From: Desulfovibrio sp. OttesenSCG-928-G15 | GTDB taxonomy: Bacteria; Desulfobacterota; Desulfovibrionia; Desulfovibrionales; Desulfovibrionaceae | Direction of reading: 5' to 3' | Assembly: GCA_030266525.1 (NCBI GenBank) | Contig: JAJDIC010000059.1 | Location: 1-12,804 of the forward strand | DNA length: 12,804 nt | Part shown: piece by piece, positions 6,346-12,723 of the stretch | How the letters are laid out: each line of letters begins with the position of its first letter | Position numbering within the stretch: position 1 is the stretch's first letter | Made by a program: the position numbers and the translations under genes | Notes under the pieces: model-generated | What the model was told of the DNA's origin: nothing | What the model saw: the letters and a program-made list of their open reading frames with translations, nothing else | The model's database searches: none

Positions 6346-7584
6346 ATGAAAATGGATCGCATTGACCGCGAATGGGTGCTCACCTGTTTCGGAACTGCCG
6401 TGGGCGCGGGTATTTTATTTCTGCCCATCCAGGCGGGTATCGGCGGCATATGGCCCACAATCGCCCTTGCCCTGCTTGCGCTGCCAGTAACCTGTGTGGC
6501 CCACCGGGGCATTACCCGTATTGTCGCCTCCTGCGACAAGCCGACTGACATTATCGGCGCAGTGGAACAAGACCTTGGCAACAATGTGGCCTTTGTCGTG
6601 TCCATTCTGTACTTCTTGTCCATTGTCACCATATGCGTTGGCTATGCAACCGGCCTTACCAACACTATCAACTCTTTTCTGGTGCACCAGATGGGCCTTG
6701 CGGAAATGCCCAGAGCGCTCCTGTCGTTCATCGTTCTGGCAATTATGACCGGGGTACTCCTTGGCGAAGAAAAAATTATGGTCAAGGTCACTTCGCTCAT
6801 AACCTACCCCCTGATTCTTCTGCTTCTGGCCCTGTCACTGTATATGATTCCCAAGTGGAACGCCTCCCTATTCCAACGCCCTTTTGAACTGAAAGATTTC
6901 CTGCACAACGCTTTTCTTCTCCTCCCCCTTGTCGTCTTTGCCATGAACTTTTCACCGGTCTGTTCTTCACTCGGAGCCTTTTATCGCAAAAACTGTCCGA
7001 CAATCGAAAAAGCAGTCCTGCATACCGACAGGGTAATCCATCATACCGTGGTCATTCTGCTGTTCTTTGTCATGCTTTTTGTGTTTTCGCTCATGCTTTC
7101 AACCACGCCGCACATGCTGGAGCAAGCCCGGGCCGACAATATTGATATATTGACCGCCGTTTCTCTCCAGTTTGACGAGCCGCTCCTTATCTGGATGCCA
7201 CCCATTATCTCGCTGCTGGCCATAATCAGCTCGTACTTCGGACACTTTGTCGGCACCCGCGAAGGCCTATGCGCCATTATCACCCGCCTCGCCGCATGGA
7301 AAAACCCGAACCGCCGGCAAAACCCGGATCAAAAAGGGCTGCACCGCATCGTCACTGTAGGCTTATTCCTTGGCCTGTGGTTGCTGGCCTATTTCAATCC
7401 ATCCATTCTGGAAATCATTGGAGCCCTTTCTGCCCCAATCATCGCCGTATATGCCTATCTCATGCCGGTTTTCCTGATGAAAAAAATACCCCGGCTATAT
7501 ATTTATCAGTCCCGCTGGGGCGCTCTGGTCTTTATTGTCGGTATTGCCGGCATTTTCGGCAACGTGCTGGGGCACATTATTTAA
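6346..7584 (+). CDS. sdaC: Serine transporter, SdaC/HAAAP family
   Basis: A 412-residue inner-membrane permease of the hydroxy/aromatic amino acid permease family (SdaC, DlsT/TdcC relatives), which import serine or threonine with a co-transported cation. About eleven hydrophobic segments are visible. The first contains the family pattern GTAVGAGILFLPIQAG (residues 16-31), the unwound substrate-binding helix of this fold. The sequence SSYFGHFVGTREG (about 300-312) is another family-typical stretch. Serine is the likely substrate because an L-serine dehydratase gene follows on the same strand 86 bases later, the same pairing as sdaC-sdaB in Escherichia coli. The start ATG 6346 has AAGGA 7 bases upstream; an ATG two codons later is a less likely alternative. 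No terminator with a clear U-run separates it from sdaA, so the two are probably cotranscribed. Confidence 0.88.
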   Translation: MKMDRIDREWVLTCFGTAVGAGILFLPIQAGIGGIWPTIALALLALPVTCVAHRGITRIVASCDKPTDIIGAVEQDLGNNVAFVVSILYFLSIVTICVGYATGLTNTINSFLVHQMGLAEMPRALLSFIVLAIMTGVLLGEEKIMVKVTSLITYPLILLLLALSLYMIPKWNASLFQRPFELKDFLHNAFLLLPLVVFAMNFSPVCSSLGAFYRKNCPTIEKAVLHTDRVIHHTVVILLFFVMLFVFSLMLSTTPHMLEQARADNIDILTAVSLQFDEPLLIWMPPIISLLAIISSYFGHFVGTREGLCAIITRLAAWKNPNRRQNPDQKGLHRIVTVGLFLGLWLLAYFNPSILEIIGALSAPIIAVYAYLMPVFLMKKIPRLYIYQSRWGALVFIVGIAGIFGNVLGHII

Positions 7585-7612
7585 AAAGCGCTTGGCTGTT
7601 TTTTGTGGTACA

Positions 7613-7627
7613 GTGCCGTAACGGCAC
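7613..7627. promoter_or_regulatory. Small inverted repeat between sdaC and sdaA
   Basis: GTGCCG (7613-7618) and CGGCAC (7622-7627) form a perfect 6-bp inverted repeat with a TAA loop, 29 bases after the sdaC stop and 43 bases before the sdaA start. No U-run follows, so it is probably not a terminator. It could be a weak processing stem or an operator. Confidence 0.3.
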
Positions 7628-7670
7628 AGCCCGCCCCCCCAACTATACGGCATACAGGACAGGGAATCCA

Positions 7671-9044
7671 ATGGACAGCATCCAGAGCATCTTCAAAATT
7701 GGTATCGGCCCCTCAAGCTCTCATACCCTTGGTCCCATGCGCGCGGCGGCCATGTTCCTGCAACTGGTCAGCGAAAAAATGGGCATCGACAGGGTAGCCT
7801 CCATCAAAATCGACCTCTACGGCTCCCTGTCCCTTACCGGCAAAGGGCACCTGACCGACCAGGGCATTCTGCTCGGCCTTTCCGGCTATCTGCCGACCAC
7901 CGTGCCTGTGGAGTCCATTGCCTCCATTATCGACGAAATCAGGCTGCAGCACACCCTGCGCCTTGGCTCGCCCTCACATCAGGCCATCCCCTTTGACTAT
8001 GAAAAGGATCTGACGTTTCACGAGGAATTTCTCCCCCTGCACGAAAACGGCATGACCCTTTCTGCCCGCGCACAAGACGGCACAGAGCTGAGTGAAAGCT
8101 ATTACTCCATAGGCGGCGGGGAAATTGCCACAAAAGACACCCTGGGGCGCAAAGAAAAGGGCTTTACCGTGCCCTACCCCTTCGCCTCTGCCGAAGAACT
8201 TCTCGCCCTGTGTGAGGACAACTCGCTGACCATTGCCGGACTGACCCTGGCCAACGAATGCGCCGTATCGTCCAAAGAAGCCATTCACGCCCACTGCACC
8301 CAGGTCTGGACCACCATGATGGAAAGCATGAACCTTGGCATGGTAGCCAACGGCGTGCTTCCCGGCCCGCTCAAGGTGCCCCGCCGGGCAAACCGCCTGC
8401 GCAACCGGCTCGTCGCCCAGAAAAAATTGAGCAACGACCCCTTCATCATTATGGACCACGTCAACCTGTACGCCCTTGCTGTCAGTGAGCAAAACGCCGC
8501 CGGAGGCCGGGTGGTTACCGCGCCCACAAACGGCTCCTGCGGGGTAGTGCCCGCCGTGATGCACTATTACGATGCGTTTATCGCTCCGCTTGATGGCGAC
8601 ATGCTCATGCGCTTTCTCCTGACGGCCGGAAGCATAGGCCTGCTGTTCCGCATGAACGCCTCGCTCTCCGGCGCGGAAGTCGGCTGCCAGGGCGAAGTGG
8701 GCGTCGCCTGCTCCATGGCCGCCGCAGGCCTGGCCGAACTCATGGGTGCCTCACCTGCCCAGGTTTGCATCGCTGCGGAAATCGGCATGGAGCACAACCT
8801 CGGCCTGACCTGCGACCCGGTAAACGGGCAGGTCCAGATTCCCTGCATTGAACGTAACGCCGTAAATGCGGTCAAAGCCATCAATGCAGCCCGAATGGCC
8901 ATGGAACGGGCCACCATGCCCCGCGTAAGCCTGGATAACGTCATCGAAGCCATGATGAATACCGGCAAGGACATGAACGCCAAATACCGCGAAACCGCCC
9001 AGGGCGGCCTTGCGGCGCTTGGCTTGAAGTGGTCTTGTCGCTAG
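7671..9044 (+). CDS. sdaA: L-serine ammonia-lyase (iron-sulfur L-serine dehydratase)
   Basis: A 457-residue single-chain, iron-sulfur L-serine dehydratase that converts L-serine to pyruvate and ammonia in the cytoplasm. The N-terminal beta domain begins with the family signature SIFKIGIGPSSSHTLGPMRA (residues 6-25). The catalytic alpha domain carries cluster cysteines Cys339 (GCQGE), Cys381 and Cys392 (CDPVNGQVQIPC). Their 42- and 11-residue spacings match those of the characterised Legionella enzyme. The penultimate residue Cys456 matches the C-terminal tail cysteine that caps the fourth iron in resting enzyme. ATG 7671 is chosen although the frame is open far upstream: it has AGGACAGGGA just before it, and family alignment begins here, while the earlier part overlaps sdaC in another frame. 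Pyruvate from this reaction can serve as electron donor for sulfate respiration. Confidence 0.95.
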   Translation: MDSIQSIFKIGIGPSSSHTLGPMRAAAMFLQLVSEKMGIDRVASIKIDLYGSLSLTGKGHLTDQGILLGLSGYLPTTVPVESIASIIDEIRLQHTLRLGSPSHQAIPFDYEKDLTFHEEFLPLHENGMTLSARAQDGTELSESYYSIGGGEIATKDTLGRKEKGFTVPYPFASAEELLALCEDNSLTIAGLTLANECAVSSKEAIHAHCTQVWTTMMESMNLGMVANGVLPGPLKVPRRANRLRNRLVAQKKLSNDPFIIMDHVNLYALAVSEQNAAGGRVVTAPTNGSCGVVPAVMHYYDAFIAPLDGDMLMRFLLTAGSIGLLFRMNASLSGAEVGCQGEVGVACSMAAAGLAELMGASPAQVCIAAEIGMEHNLGLTCDPVNGQVQIPCIERNAVNAVKAINAARMAMERATMPRVSLDNVIEAMMNTGKDMNAKYRETAQGGLAALGLKWSCR

Positions 9045-9046
9045 GC

Positions 9047-9080
9047 GGAATGCTTCCGGGAATGGAATGCTTCCGGGATA
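9047..9080 (+). repeat. Tandem 17-bp repeat, two units
   Basis: GGAATGCTTCCGGGA occurs at 9047-9061 and again at 9064-9078, giving a period of 17 bases starting just after the sdaA stop. Each unit holds a small palindrome (GGAA..TTCC). No function is recognised. Two units are too few to call a satellite; it may be part of an intergenic repeat. Confidence 0.75.
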
Positions 9081-9095
9081 GGCGCCTTCGGCGGT

Positions 9096-9114
9096 CAAAG
9101 GGGTGACCCCTTTG
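9096..9114. terminator. Symmetric hairpin between convergent genes
   Basis: CAAAGGGG (9096-9103) and CCCCTTTG (9107-9114) form a perfect 8-bp stem with a TGA loop. It lies 52 bases after the sdaA stop and between convergent transcription units, where it could stop transcription from both sides. There is no proper U-run on either side, so factor-independent termination is uncertain. Confidence 0.45.
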
Positions 9115-9211
9115 GAATCCCGTTTGGGCTTGCGAAATGAGGAGGTGACTCTGCAAGGTTTTTCTTTGGCGTTGCTCTCGGCGGGGTGGGGGCAAAATAC
9201 AGGGAGAAACA

Positions 9212-9228
9212 GGGGCGCTGTTAGCCCC
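9212..9228 (-). terminator. Hairpin spanning the stop codon of the fusion gene
   Basis: On the minus strand GGGGC (9228-9224) and GCCCC (9216-9212) flank a 7-base loop that contains the TAA stop of the 636-aa gene. A moderately T-rich tract follows on the minus strand (TGTTTCTCCCTGTATTTT). It may be a weak terminator or a 3' end stabiliser. Confidence 0.35.
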
Positions 9229-11131
9229 GCCCGGCGAGTTCTCTCAGATGCGCCTTTATTTGCAACATGCGTGAAGGGTAGTAGGGGCGCACGGTAAAGC
9301 CGTCTGCTTCTAGCATGGGGGTCAGGCCGAGCAAGTGGGCGCTGCCCACGAAAACGGCGCAGTTTCCAGCCTCCAGAAAGGGCCGCATCCGCTGGCGAAA
9401 GCGCTCGTCGCGCCGGTCAATCACCTGCTCTGTTCGCGATGGAAACTCGATGGACGTGCCCAGCATATGGGCCAGATCGCCCCGCAAATAGGAAGCGATG
9501 TTCCGCTTCATGTATTCCGGCCAGTATCGCGCCCTGCGTATGAAATCTATTACTCTCTGCACGGGAATGACTTCCAGGGAATCTATCTGTTCTTCCAGAT
9601 TTTCCATGCCGACTATCTGCTTGCCCATGTCCTTTGCCGTGTGCCAGGCCTCCAGATCCACAGACTGGCTCCAGCCCTGACGCTCAAGAAAGGCCACCCA
9701 AAGTGAGAAAAATGCGAACCAATGCCGCGTTTTGCCAAGCAGTTCTCGCACATCCACCCTTCTCTGCTTTTGCACACCGCGCAGGGAAGCCCAAAACCCT
9801 TCCGGTCCGTAGACAACCCGCTCAAGCTCGGCAAGCTCGTCCTTTGTGAGCATGTCCAGTAGCGCGGGCGCATCTTTATCCGGGTTGCGACCATGCTTTT
9901 CCACAGCCGCCAGAAAATCTTCATCCAGCGGGCCTTCAAAAATCACCGTATCCAGCGGTTCAAATATTTGTCGAAACGATAACTCGAAGGAAAAACAGAA
10001 AAAATGGGCAGTCCCACACAGGTAGGATACGGCATTGCCCTTGCGTACTTCCCTGATCATGGCAAAGGTGCGCTGGCGAGGAAAGGTATCGAATATCTGC
10101 TGCTTGGAAAGCCCTGCCGGAGCGCTGAGCAGGGCCTGCATGGCGCGCCCTATCTCGGTGCGGGTATCAGCGCCGCCCCCTGCGCGAGCGTGCGCGGCAC
10201 TCTTACGCGGGGCCTCAATCCAGGAAGCCATGCGGAAAGGCAGTACCAGCCTGCCGCCCCACTTGCGTTTGAAACGCGTAATGCCCTCGTTCACACCCAG
10301 GCCAAGGTGGATGTACTTTTTCCCGCGCTGGCGTGCAAGTTCCAACATATGGGCGAACAGCAGGTCTGTGGCGTGGGCGGAATATGTTTGGCGTGAATGC
10401 GCGCCTATGATGTAAGCGCAAAAAAGATCCGGGCTGAAGTCCAGAAGGAGCGACGCGGCAATAGTGCCGCTTTCGTCAAGCGCATCCAGAAGCAGCAAAT
10501 CCGCGCCCGACTTCCCTTCCCGCACGAGGGCCAGCGTTTCTTCCGTTTTGGCGTACAAAGCTCGCGCCGTGGGCCGCATGGTCACCCGACCAAGAAATTC
10601 AGCCCAAAGCCGCCTGTGCTCCGGCGTGAATACCCGGCCTTCGCGTATTGTAAGCTTTTTCGCCGCGCGGGCCAGGGGGCCGCGTAAGGCTTGCGGAGGC
10701 TGCCCATCTGTTGGCAGGATGTAGAAGCTGTCCGAATTTTCGATATACGGGGCAATGCGCTCGGGGAAATCCGGCGCAACAGCAAAGCAGCGTTCCGCTC
10801 CGGTTTGTTCAAGCACCGCATGAAGGGCGCTTTGAAAAGACGCGTGATCATAGACTGCATCAACAAGTGTCCGGTCGCTTGTCGCATCAGCATAAAGCCT
10901 ATGCGCCGCAACGCTGTCAAGCTTGTAGCCAATGGCCATAAGCCAGTCGTCGGACGCGAAAAAAAGATAGTTGCCGCAAACAAGGGGACGCCCGCCGGAC
11001 ATGGAGCGCATAAAGGGTATGGAATGCTCCGGAACCAGCGCACCGGCCATGAGTTTTGCCAGCGTTTCGGCGTCTGCCGCCTGCACGGGCAAAACGGCGG
11101 GTTCCGATTCGTTCAGCGCTTTTGTCTCCAT
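9221..11131 (-). CDS. FemAB/GNAT-like acyltransferase fused to a TraB/GumN/TIKI-type domain
   Basis: A 636-residue soluble protein with two unrelated halves. Residues about 20-310 resemble the FemAB/Acetyltransf_6 branch of GNAT-fold acyltransferases. The diagnostic end is KKYIHLGLGVNEGITRFKRK (271-290), and a less clear first GNAT-like half covers 20-150. Residues about 355-625 resemble the TraB/PrgY/GumN (TIKI) family: LCGTAH (371-376), GMENLEEQ (508-515), a DRRDERF segment (572-578) and VGSAHLLG (595-602), which are the family's conserved histidine- and glutamate-bearing motifs. TIKI proteins are described as metal-dependent proteases; bacterial members are mostly uncharacterised. There is no signal peptide or membrane segment, so it is probably cytoplasmic. 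The start is fixed by GAGGTGG 7 bases before the ATG. A strong terminator of the preceding gene ends one base before that ribosome-binding site. The substrate is unknown. Confidence 0.8.
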   Translation of the reverse strand: METKALNESEPAVLPVQAADAETLAKLMAGALVPEHSIPFMRSMSGGRPLVCGNYLFFASDDWLMAIGYKLDSVAAHRLYADATSDRTLVDAVYDHASFQSALHAVLEQTGAERCFAVAPDFPERIAPYIENSDSFYILPTDGQPPQALRGPLARAAKKLTIREGRVFTPEHRRLWAEFLGRVTMRPTARALYAKTEETLALVREGKSGADLLLLDALDESGTIAASLLLDFSPDLFCAYIIGAHSRQTYSAHATDLLFAHMLELARQRGKKYIHLGLGVNEGITRFKRKWGGRLVLPFRMASWIEAPRKSAAHARAGGGADTRTEIGRAMQALLSAPAGLSKQQIFDTFPRQRTFAMIREVRKGNAVSYLCGTAHFFCFSFELSFRQIFEPLDTVIFEGPLDEDFLAAVEKHGRNPDKDAPALLDMLTKDELAELERVVYGPEGFWASLRGVQKQRRVDVRELLGKTRHWFAFFSLWVAFLERQGWSQSVDLEAWHTAKDMGKQIVGMENLEEQIDSLEVIPVQRVIDFIRRARYWPEYMKRNIASYLRGDLAHMLGTSIEFPSRTEQVIDRRDERFRQRMRPFLEAGNCAVFVGSAHLLGLTPMLEADGFTVRPYYPSRMLQIKAHLRELAGRG

Positions 11132-11138
11132 AATCTCG

Positions 11139-11145
11139 CCACCTC
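11139..11145 (-). promoter_or_regulatory. Ribosome-binding site of the fusion gene, abutting a terminator
   Basis: GAGGTGG on the minus strand, 7 bases before the ATG at 11131, fixes that start. The U-run of the upstream intrinsic terminator ends at 11147, one base away, so any transcript of this gene either reads through that terminator or begins within or just after it. Confidence 0.7.
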
Positions 11146-11146
11146 G

Positions 11147-11183
11147 AAAAAAAGCGGGCCGAAAACCCTGTTTTCGACCCGCT
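11147..11183 (-). terminator. Intrinsic terminator of the exported-protein gene
   Basis: On the minus strand AGCGGG (11183-11178) pairs with CCCGCT (11158-11153), and CGAAAA (11176-11171) pairs with TTTTCG (11165-11160), with one A/C mismatch between the two blocks and a 5-base loop. Seven T residues (11153-11147) follow, the first also being the last base of the stem. It lies 37 bases after the stop of the 229-aa gene. Confidence 0.88.
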
Positions 11184-11220
11184 CAGAGTATTGCAAAGCG
11201 ATAGCGCCAGGCGCTCTTGC

Positions 11221-11910
11221 TTACTCGCCGAAATCATCCCAGTGATCAAGTTCACGCCAGGCCATACCTTCGGGCAAGTCTTTCACCCGAATTTCTCTCT
11301 CAAGGTCAAAAACTGCGGGCAAAGCCAGATTGGCCTGGCAAATAACCCGTTTGTCAGGATTCTTTACCGCCCGATGGATGGCGTTGCGTGTGGCGTGGCC
11401 CAAATCGTCAAGCGCGTCCTCGGAGCACACCTTAAAGGGCGTCCACCACAGGTAGGGGCGAAACCAGTAATGCCCGGCTTTCTTATAAAAATTACCAGCC
11501 AGTTCCAGCGTAAAATCTTGCTGGCGAGTTTGGGTCAGCAAAATATTCAGCTGTTTCGCGCGCTCAAGGGTGACCATTGTGTAGGCCTGATCCTTGCCGA
11601 AGTGCCCGTTGTGTACGTAGTTTGAAGGTATTTCTCCCGCTTCGCGGTGGTATTCGGACATGGCCTGTTCCACGGCCATGTCGCGCCCTTCCTGCGACCA
11701 GTGGCGCTGATCAGCCTGATAGTGCGCAAACTTCTGCGCATGCACCAATTCTTTTATCTGATTCCAGGCATGGCCCAAATGCTTTTCCGCACGGGCGAAA
11801 TCCCGGTAATGTTCCATGAGCCGCTGGTAATTGTCGTCAGAAAGAGCATGGGCAAAGGTACCAAGCATAAATACACTGATAAGCACAAGAGCACTCTGTA
11901 ATACGCGCAT
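11221..11910 (-). CDS. Exported protein of unknown function with LprI/DUF1311-like N-terminal half
   Basis: A 229-residue protein with a clear Sec signal peptide: MR start, hydrophobic core at residues 4-18 and a likely cut after AHA (residue 22). The first mature half is helical. Its pattern of a spaced AE, a long helix and QRHWSQEGRD (68-77) resembles LprI/DUF1311 lysozyme-inhibitor-type domains (QR.W...RD), but without the usual cysteines, so this is tentative. The second half (about 130-225) is beta-rich around AGHYWFRPY (145-153) and TPFKVC, with Cys162 and Cys191 as a possible disulfide pair. I do not recognise that domain. ATG 11910 is preferred over an upstream in-frame start at 12003 because GGAG lies 7 bases before it and the signal peptide begins there. 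It has its own promoter and terminator. Confidence 0.75.
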   Translation of the reverse strand: MRVLQSALVLISVFMLGTFAHALSDDNYQRLMEHYRDFARAEKHLGHAWNQIKELVHAQKFAHYQADQRHWSQEGRDMAVEQAMSEYHREAGEIPSNYVHNGHFGKDQAYTMVTLERAKQLNILLTQTRQQDFTLELAGNFYKKAGHYWFRPYLWWTPFKVCSEDALDDLGHATRNAIHRAVKNPDKRVICQANLALPAVFDLEREIRVKDLPEGMAWRELDHWDDFGE

Positions 11911-11944
11911 CAATAACTCCAGATCAGGTTGCAGGTAAGCATTA

Positions 11945-11973
11945 TTTGTATACTGCAACACGGCTGGCGTCAA
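11945..11973 (-). promoter_or_regulatory. Promoter of the exported-protein gene
   Basis: On the minus strand TTGACG (11973-11968) is 17 bases from TACAAA (11950-11945), a sigma-70-like pair. TATACA with a 15-base spacer overlaps it as an alternative -10. Transcription would begin near 11938, about 28 bases before the ATG. The promoter lies after the terminator of the upstream gene, as expected for an independent unit. Confidence 0.5.
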
Positions 11974-12029
11974 GGCAGACACCCGGAGAAGAAAAGACAC
12001 CAACGCGCGTATTTTCCTGTCGCGCTAAT

Positions 12030-12057
12030 AAAAAAGGGAGGGAGCCAGGCCCCTCCC
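12030..12057 (-). terminator. Intrinsic terminator of the YkvA-like gene
   Basis: On the minus strand GGGAGGG (12057-12051) pairs with CCCTCCC (12042-12036) around an 8-base loop and is followed by TTTTTTATT. It starts 18 bases after the stop of the DUF1232 gene. Confidence 0.85.
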
Positions 12058-12075
12058 GAAGAAACATTTTCGGCA

Positions 12076-12438
12076 TTATTCAGGGATGATCCGGGCAACC
12101 GACTCTTCCGCCTTTTGCTGGATTTCCGGCGTGATGTGCGAGTGCAGGGCCGCAACCTCGGCGGCGACCAGGGCGAGATCGTCCGCATACCCGACTACCG
12201 GAATAAAGTCCGGAATAACGTCTATGGGACAGATAAAGTAGCCGAGTACGACTATGATTCCCGCCTTTACCAGCCAGGGAGTGTCCGGCGAAAGCAGCAC
12301 ATGGTAGAGCTTGAACAGCCCCAGCAAACCTTGCCGGCTGAGCCTTCTGCCCCTGCTCTCGACCGTGGCGTTAAAGCGTTCATTACTGAATTCTGCGGCA
12401 TATCTTTCGCGCTCAGTGGTTTCAAGTTCCAGTGCCAT
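12076..12438 (-). CDS. YkvA family protein (DUF1232)
   Basis: A 120-residue protein of the YkvA/DUF1232 family. The family block lies at residues 45-90, with the signature GYFICPIDVIPDFIPVVGYADDL (given here as two overlapping parts: GYFICPIDVIPD at 66-77 and IPDFIPVVGYADDL at 75-88). The first part sits in a hydrophobic stretch (57-72) that may be membrane-associated. The function of this widespread family is not established. ATG 12438 is chosen because GGAGG lies 3-4 bases before it; the in-frame ATG four codons upstream (12450) has no ribosome-binding site and would place that GGAGG inside the coding region. The C-terminal 30 residues are helical and charged. It forms a single-gene unit, with a good promoter upstream and a terminator downstream. 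Confidence 0.85.
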   Translation of the reverse strand: MALELETTERERYAAEFSNERFNATVESRGRRLSRQGLLGLFKLYHVLLSPDTPWLVKAGIIVVLGYFICPIDVIPDFIPVVGYADDLALVAAEVAALHSHITPEIQQKAEESVARIIPE

Positions 12439-12488
12439 TTCCCCCTCCATGAATACTAAAAATACATGAGAAAAACGGGTACACCAAA

Positions 12489-12516
12489 AATATAAGATCA
12501 CCCGCCATCATGACAA
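12489..12516 (-). promoter_or_regulatory. Promoter of the YkvA-like gene
   Basis: On the minus strand TTGTCA (12516-12511) and TATATT (12494-12489) each match the sigma-70 consensus at 5 of 6 positions and are 16 bases apart. Transcription would begin near 12482, giving a leader of about 44 bases before the ATG at 12438. Confidence 0.6.
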
Positions 12517-12569
12517 GAGCAGGCACAAAAAGAACACAAAAGGCACACAAAAAGCACACATTTGCACCG

Positions 12570-12586
12570 CCCCCCCCCCAAAAAAA
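12570..12586. repeat. C10A7 homopolymer tract
   Basis: Ten C residues (12570-12579) are followed directly by seven A residues (12580-12586). The tract lies about 54 bases upstream of the -35 element of the YkvA-like gene. Such runs are prone to slippage and to sequencing error. Confidence 0.85.
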
Positions 12587-12632
12587 GGAAGCGAAGCAAC
12601 CCTTTTCCTCTCCCCCCAGTACCGGCGAGAGC

Positions 12633-12677
12633 CGGGGAAACGCCGAGTTTTTCCGTCTAGCAAGGCACGCGGTTTTT
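12633..12677 (-). repeat. 45-bp dispersed repeat, right copy (inverted)
   Basis: The reverse complement of this stretch aligns without gaps to 58-102 (36 of 45 identical). It is followed, reading on the minus strand, by a stem-loop CCGGC-TCTC-GCCGG at the place where the left copy has CCCGA/TCGGG. Its other edge touches the perfect hairpin at 12677-12723. Confidence 0.6.
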
Positions 12678-12723
12678 ACAAGAGGGGGCTGGACTCTTAC
12701 GTTAAGTCCAGCCCCCTCTTGTA
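12677..12723. terminator. Perfect 19-bp-stem hairpin, probable terminator
   Basis: TACAAGAGGGGGCTGGACT (12677-12695) is the exact reverse complement of 12705-12723, with a 9-base loop. This is very stable. On the + strand the sequence after it is TATTAAG and on the minus strand AAAACC, so a classic U-run is missing on both sides. It may end transcription from a gene to the right of the window, or it may be part of the adjoining repeat element. Confidence 0.5.

Noticed and set aside
7269..7670. N-terminal extension of the serine dehydratase frame
   Set aside because: It overlaps the sdaC coding sequence in another frame, has no homology-like content, and the family N-terminus begins at 7671 after a good ribosome-binding site.
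9103..9297. Short open frame between the convergent genes
   Set aside because: It consists of hairpin and repeat sequence and overlaps the end of the 636-aa gene on the other strand.
11911..12003. N-terminal extension of the exported protein
   Set aside because: It would cover the promoter and place the signal peptide 31 residues inside the protein. The ribosome-binding site and signal peptide support 11910.
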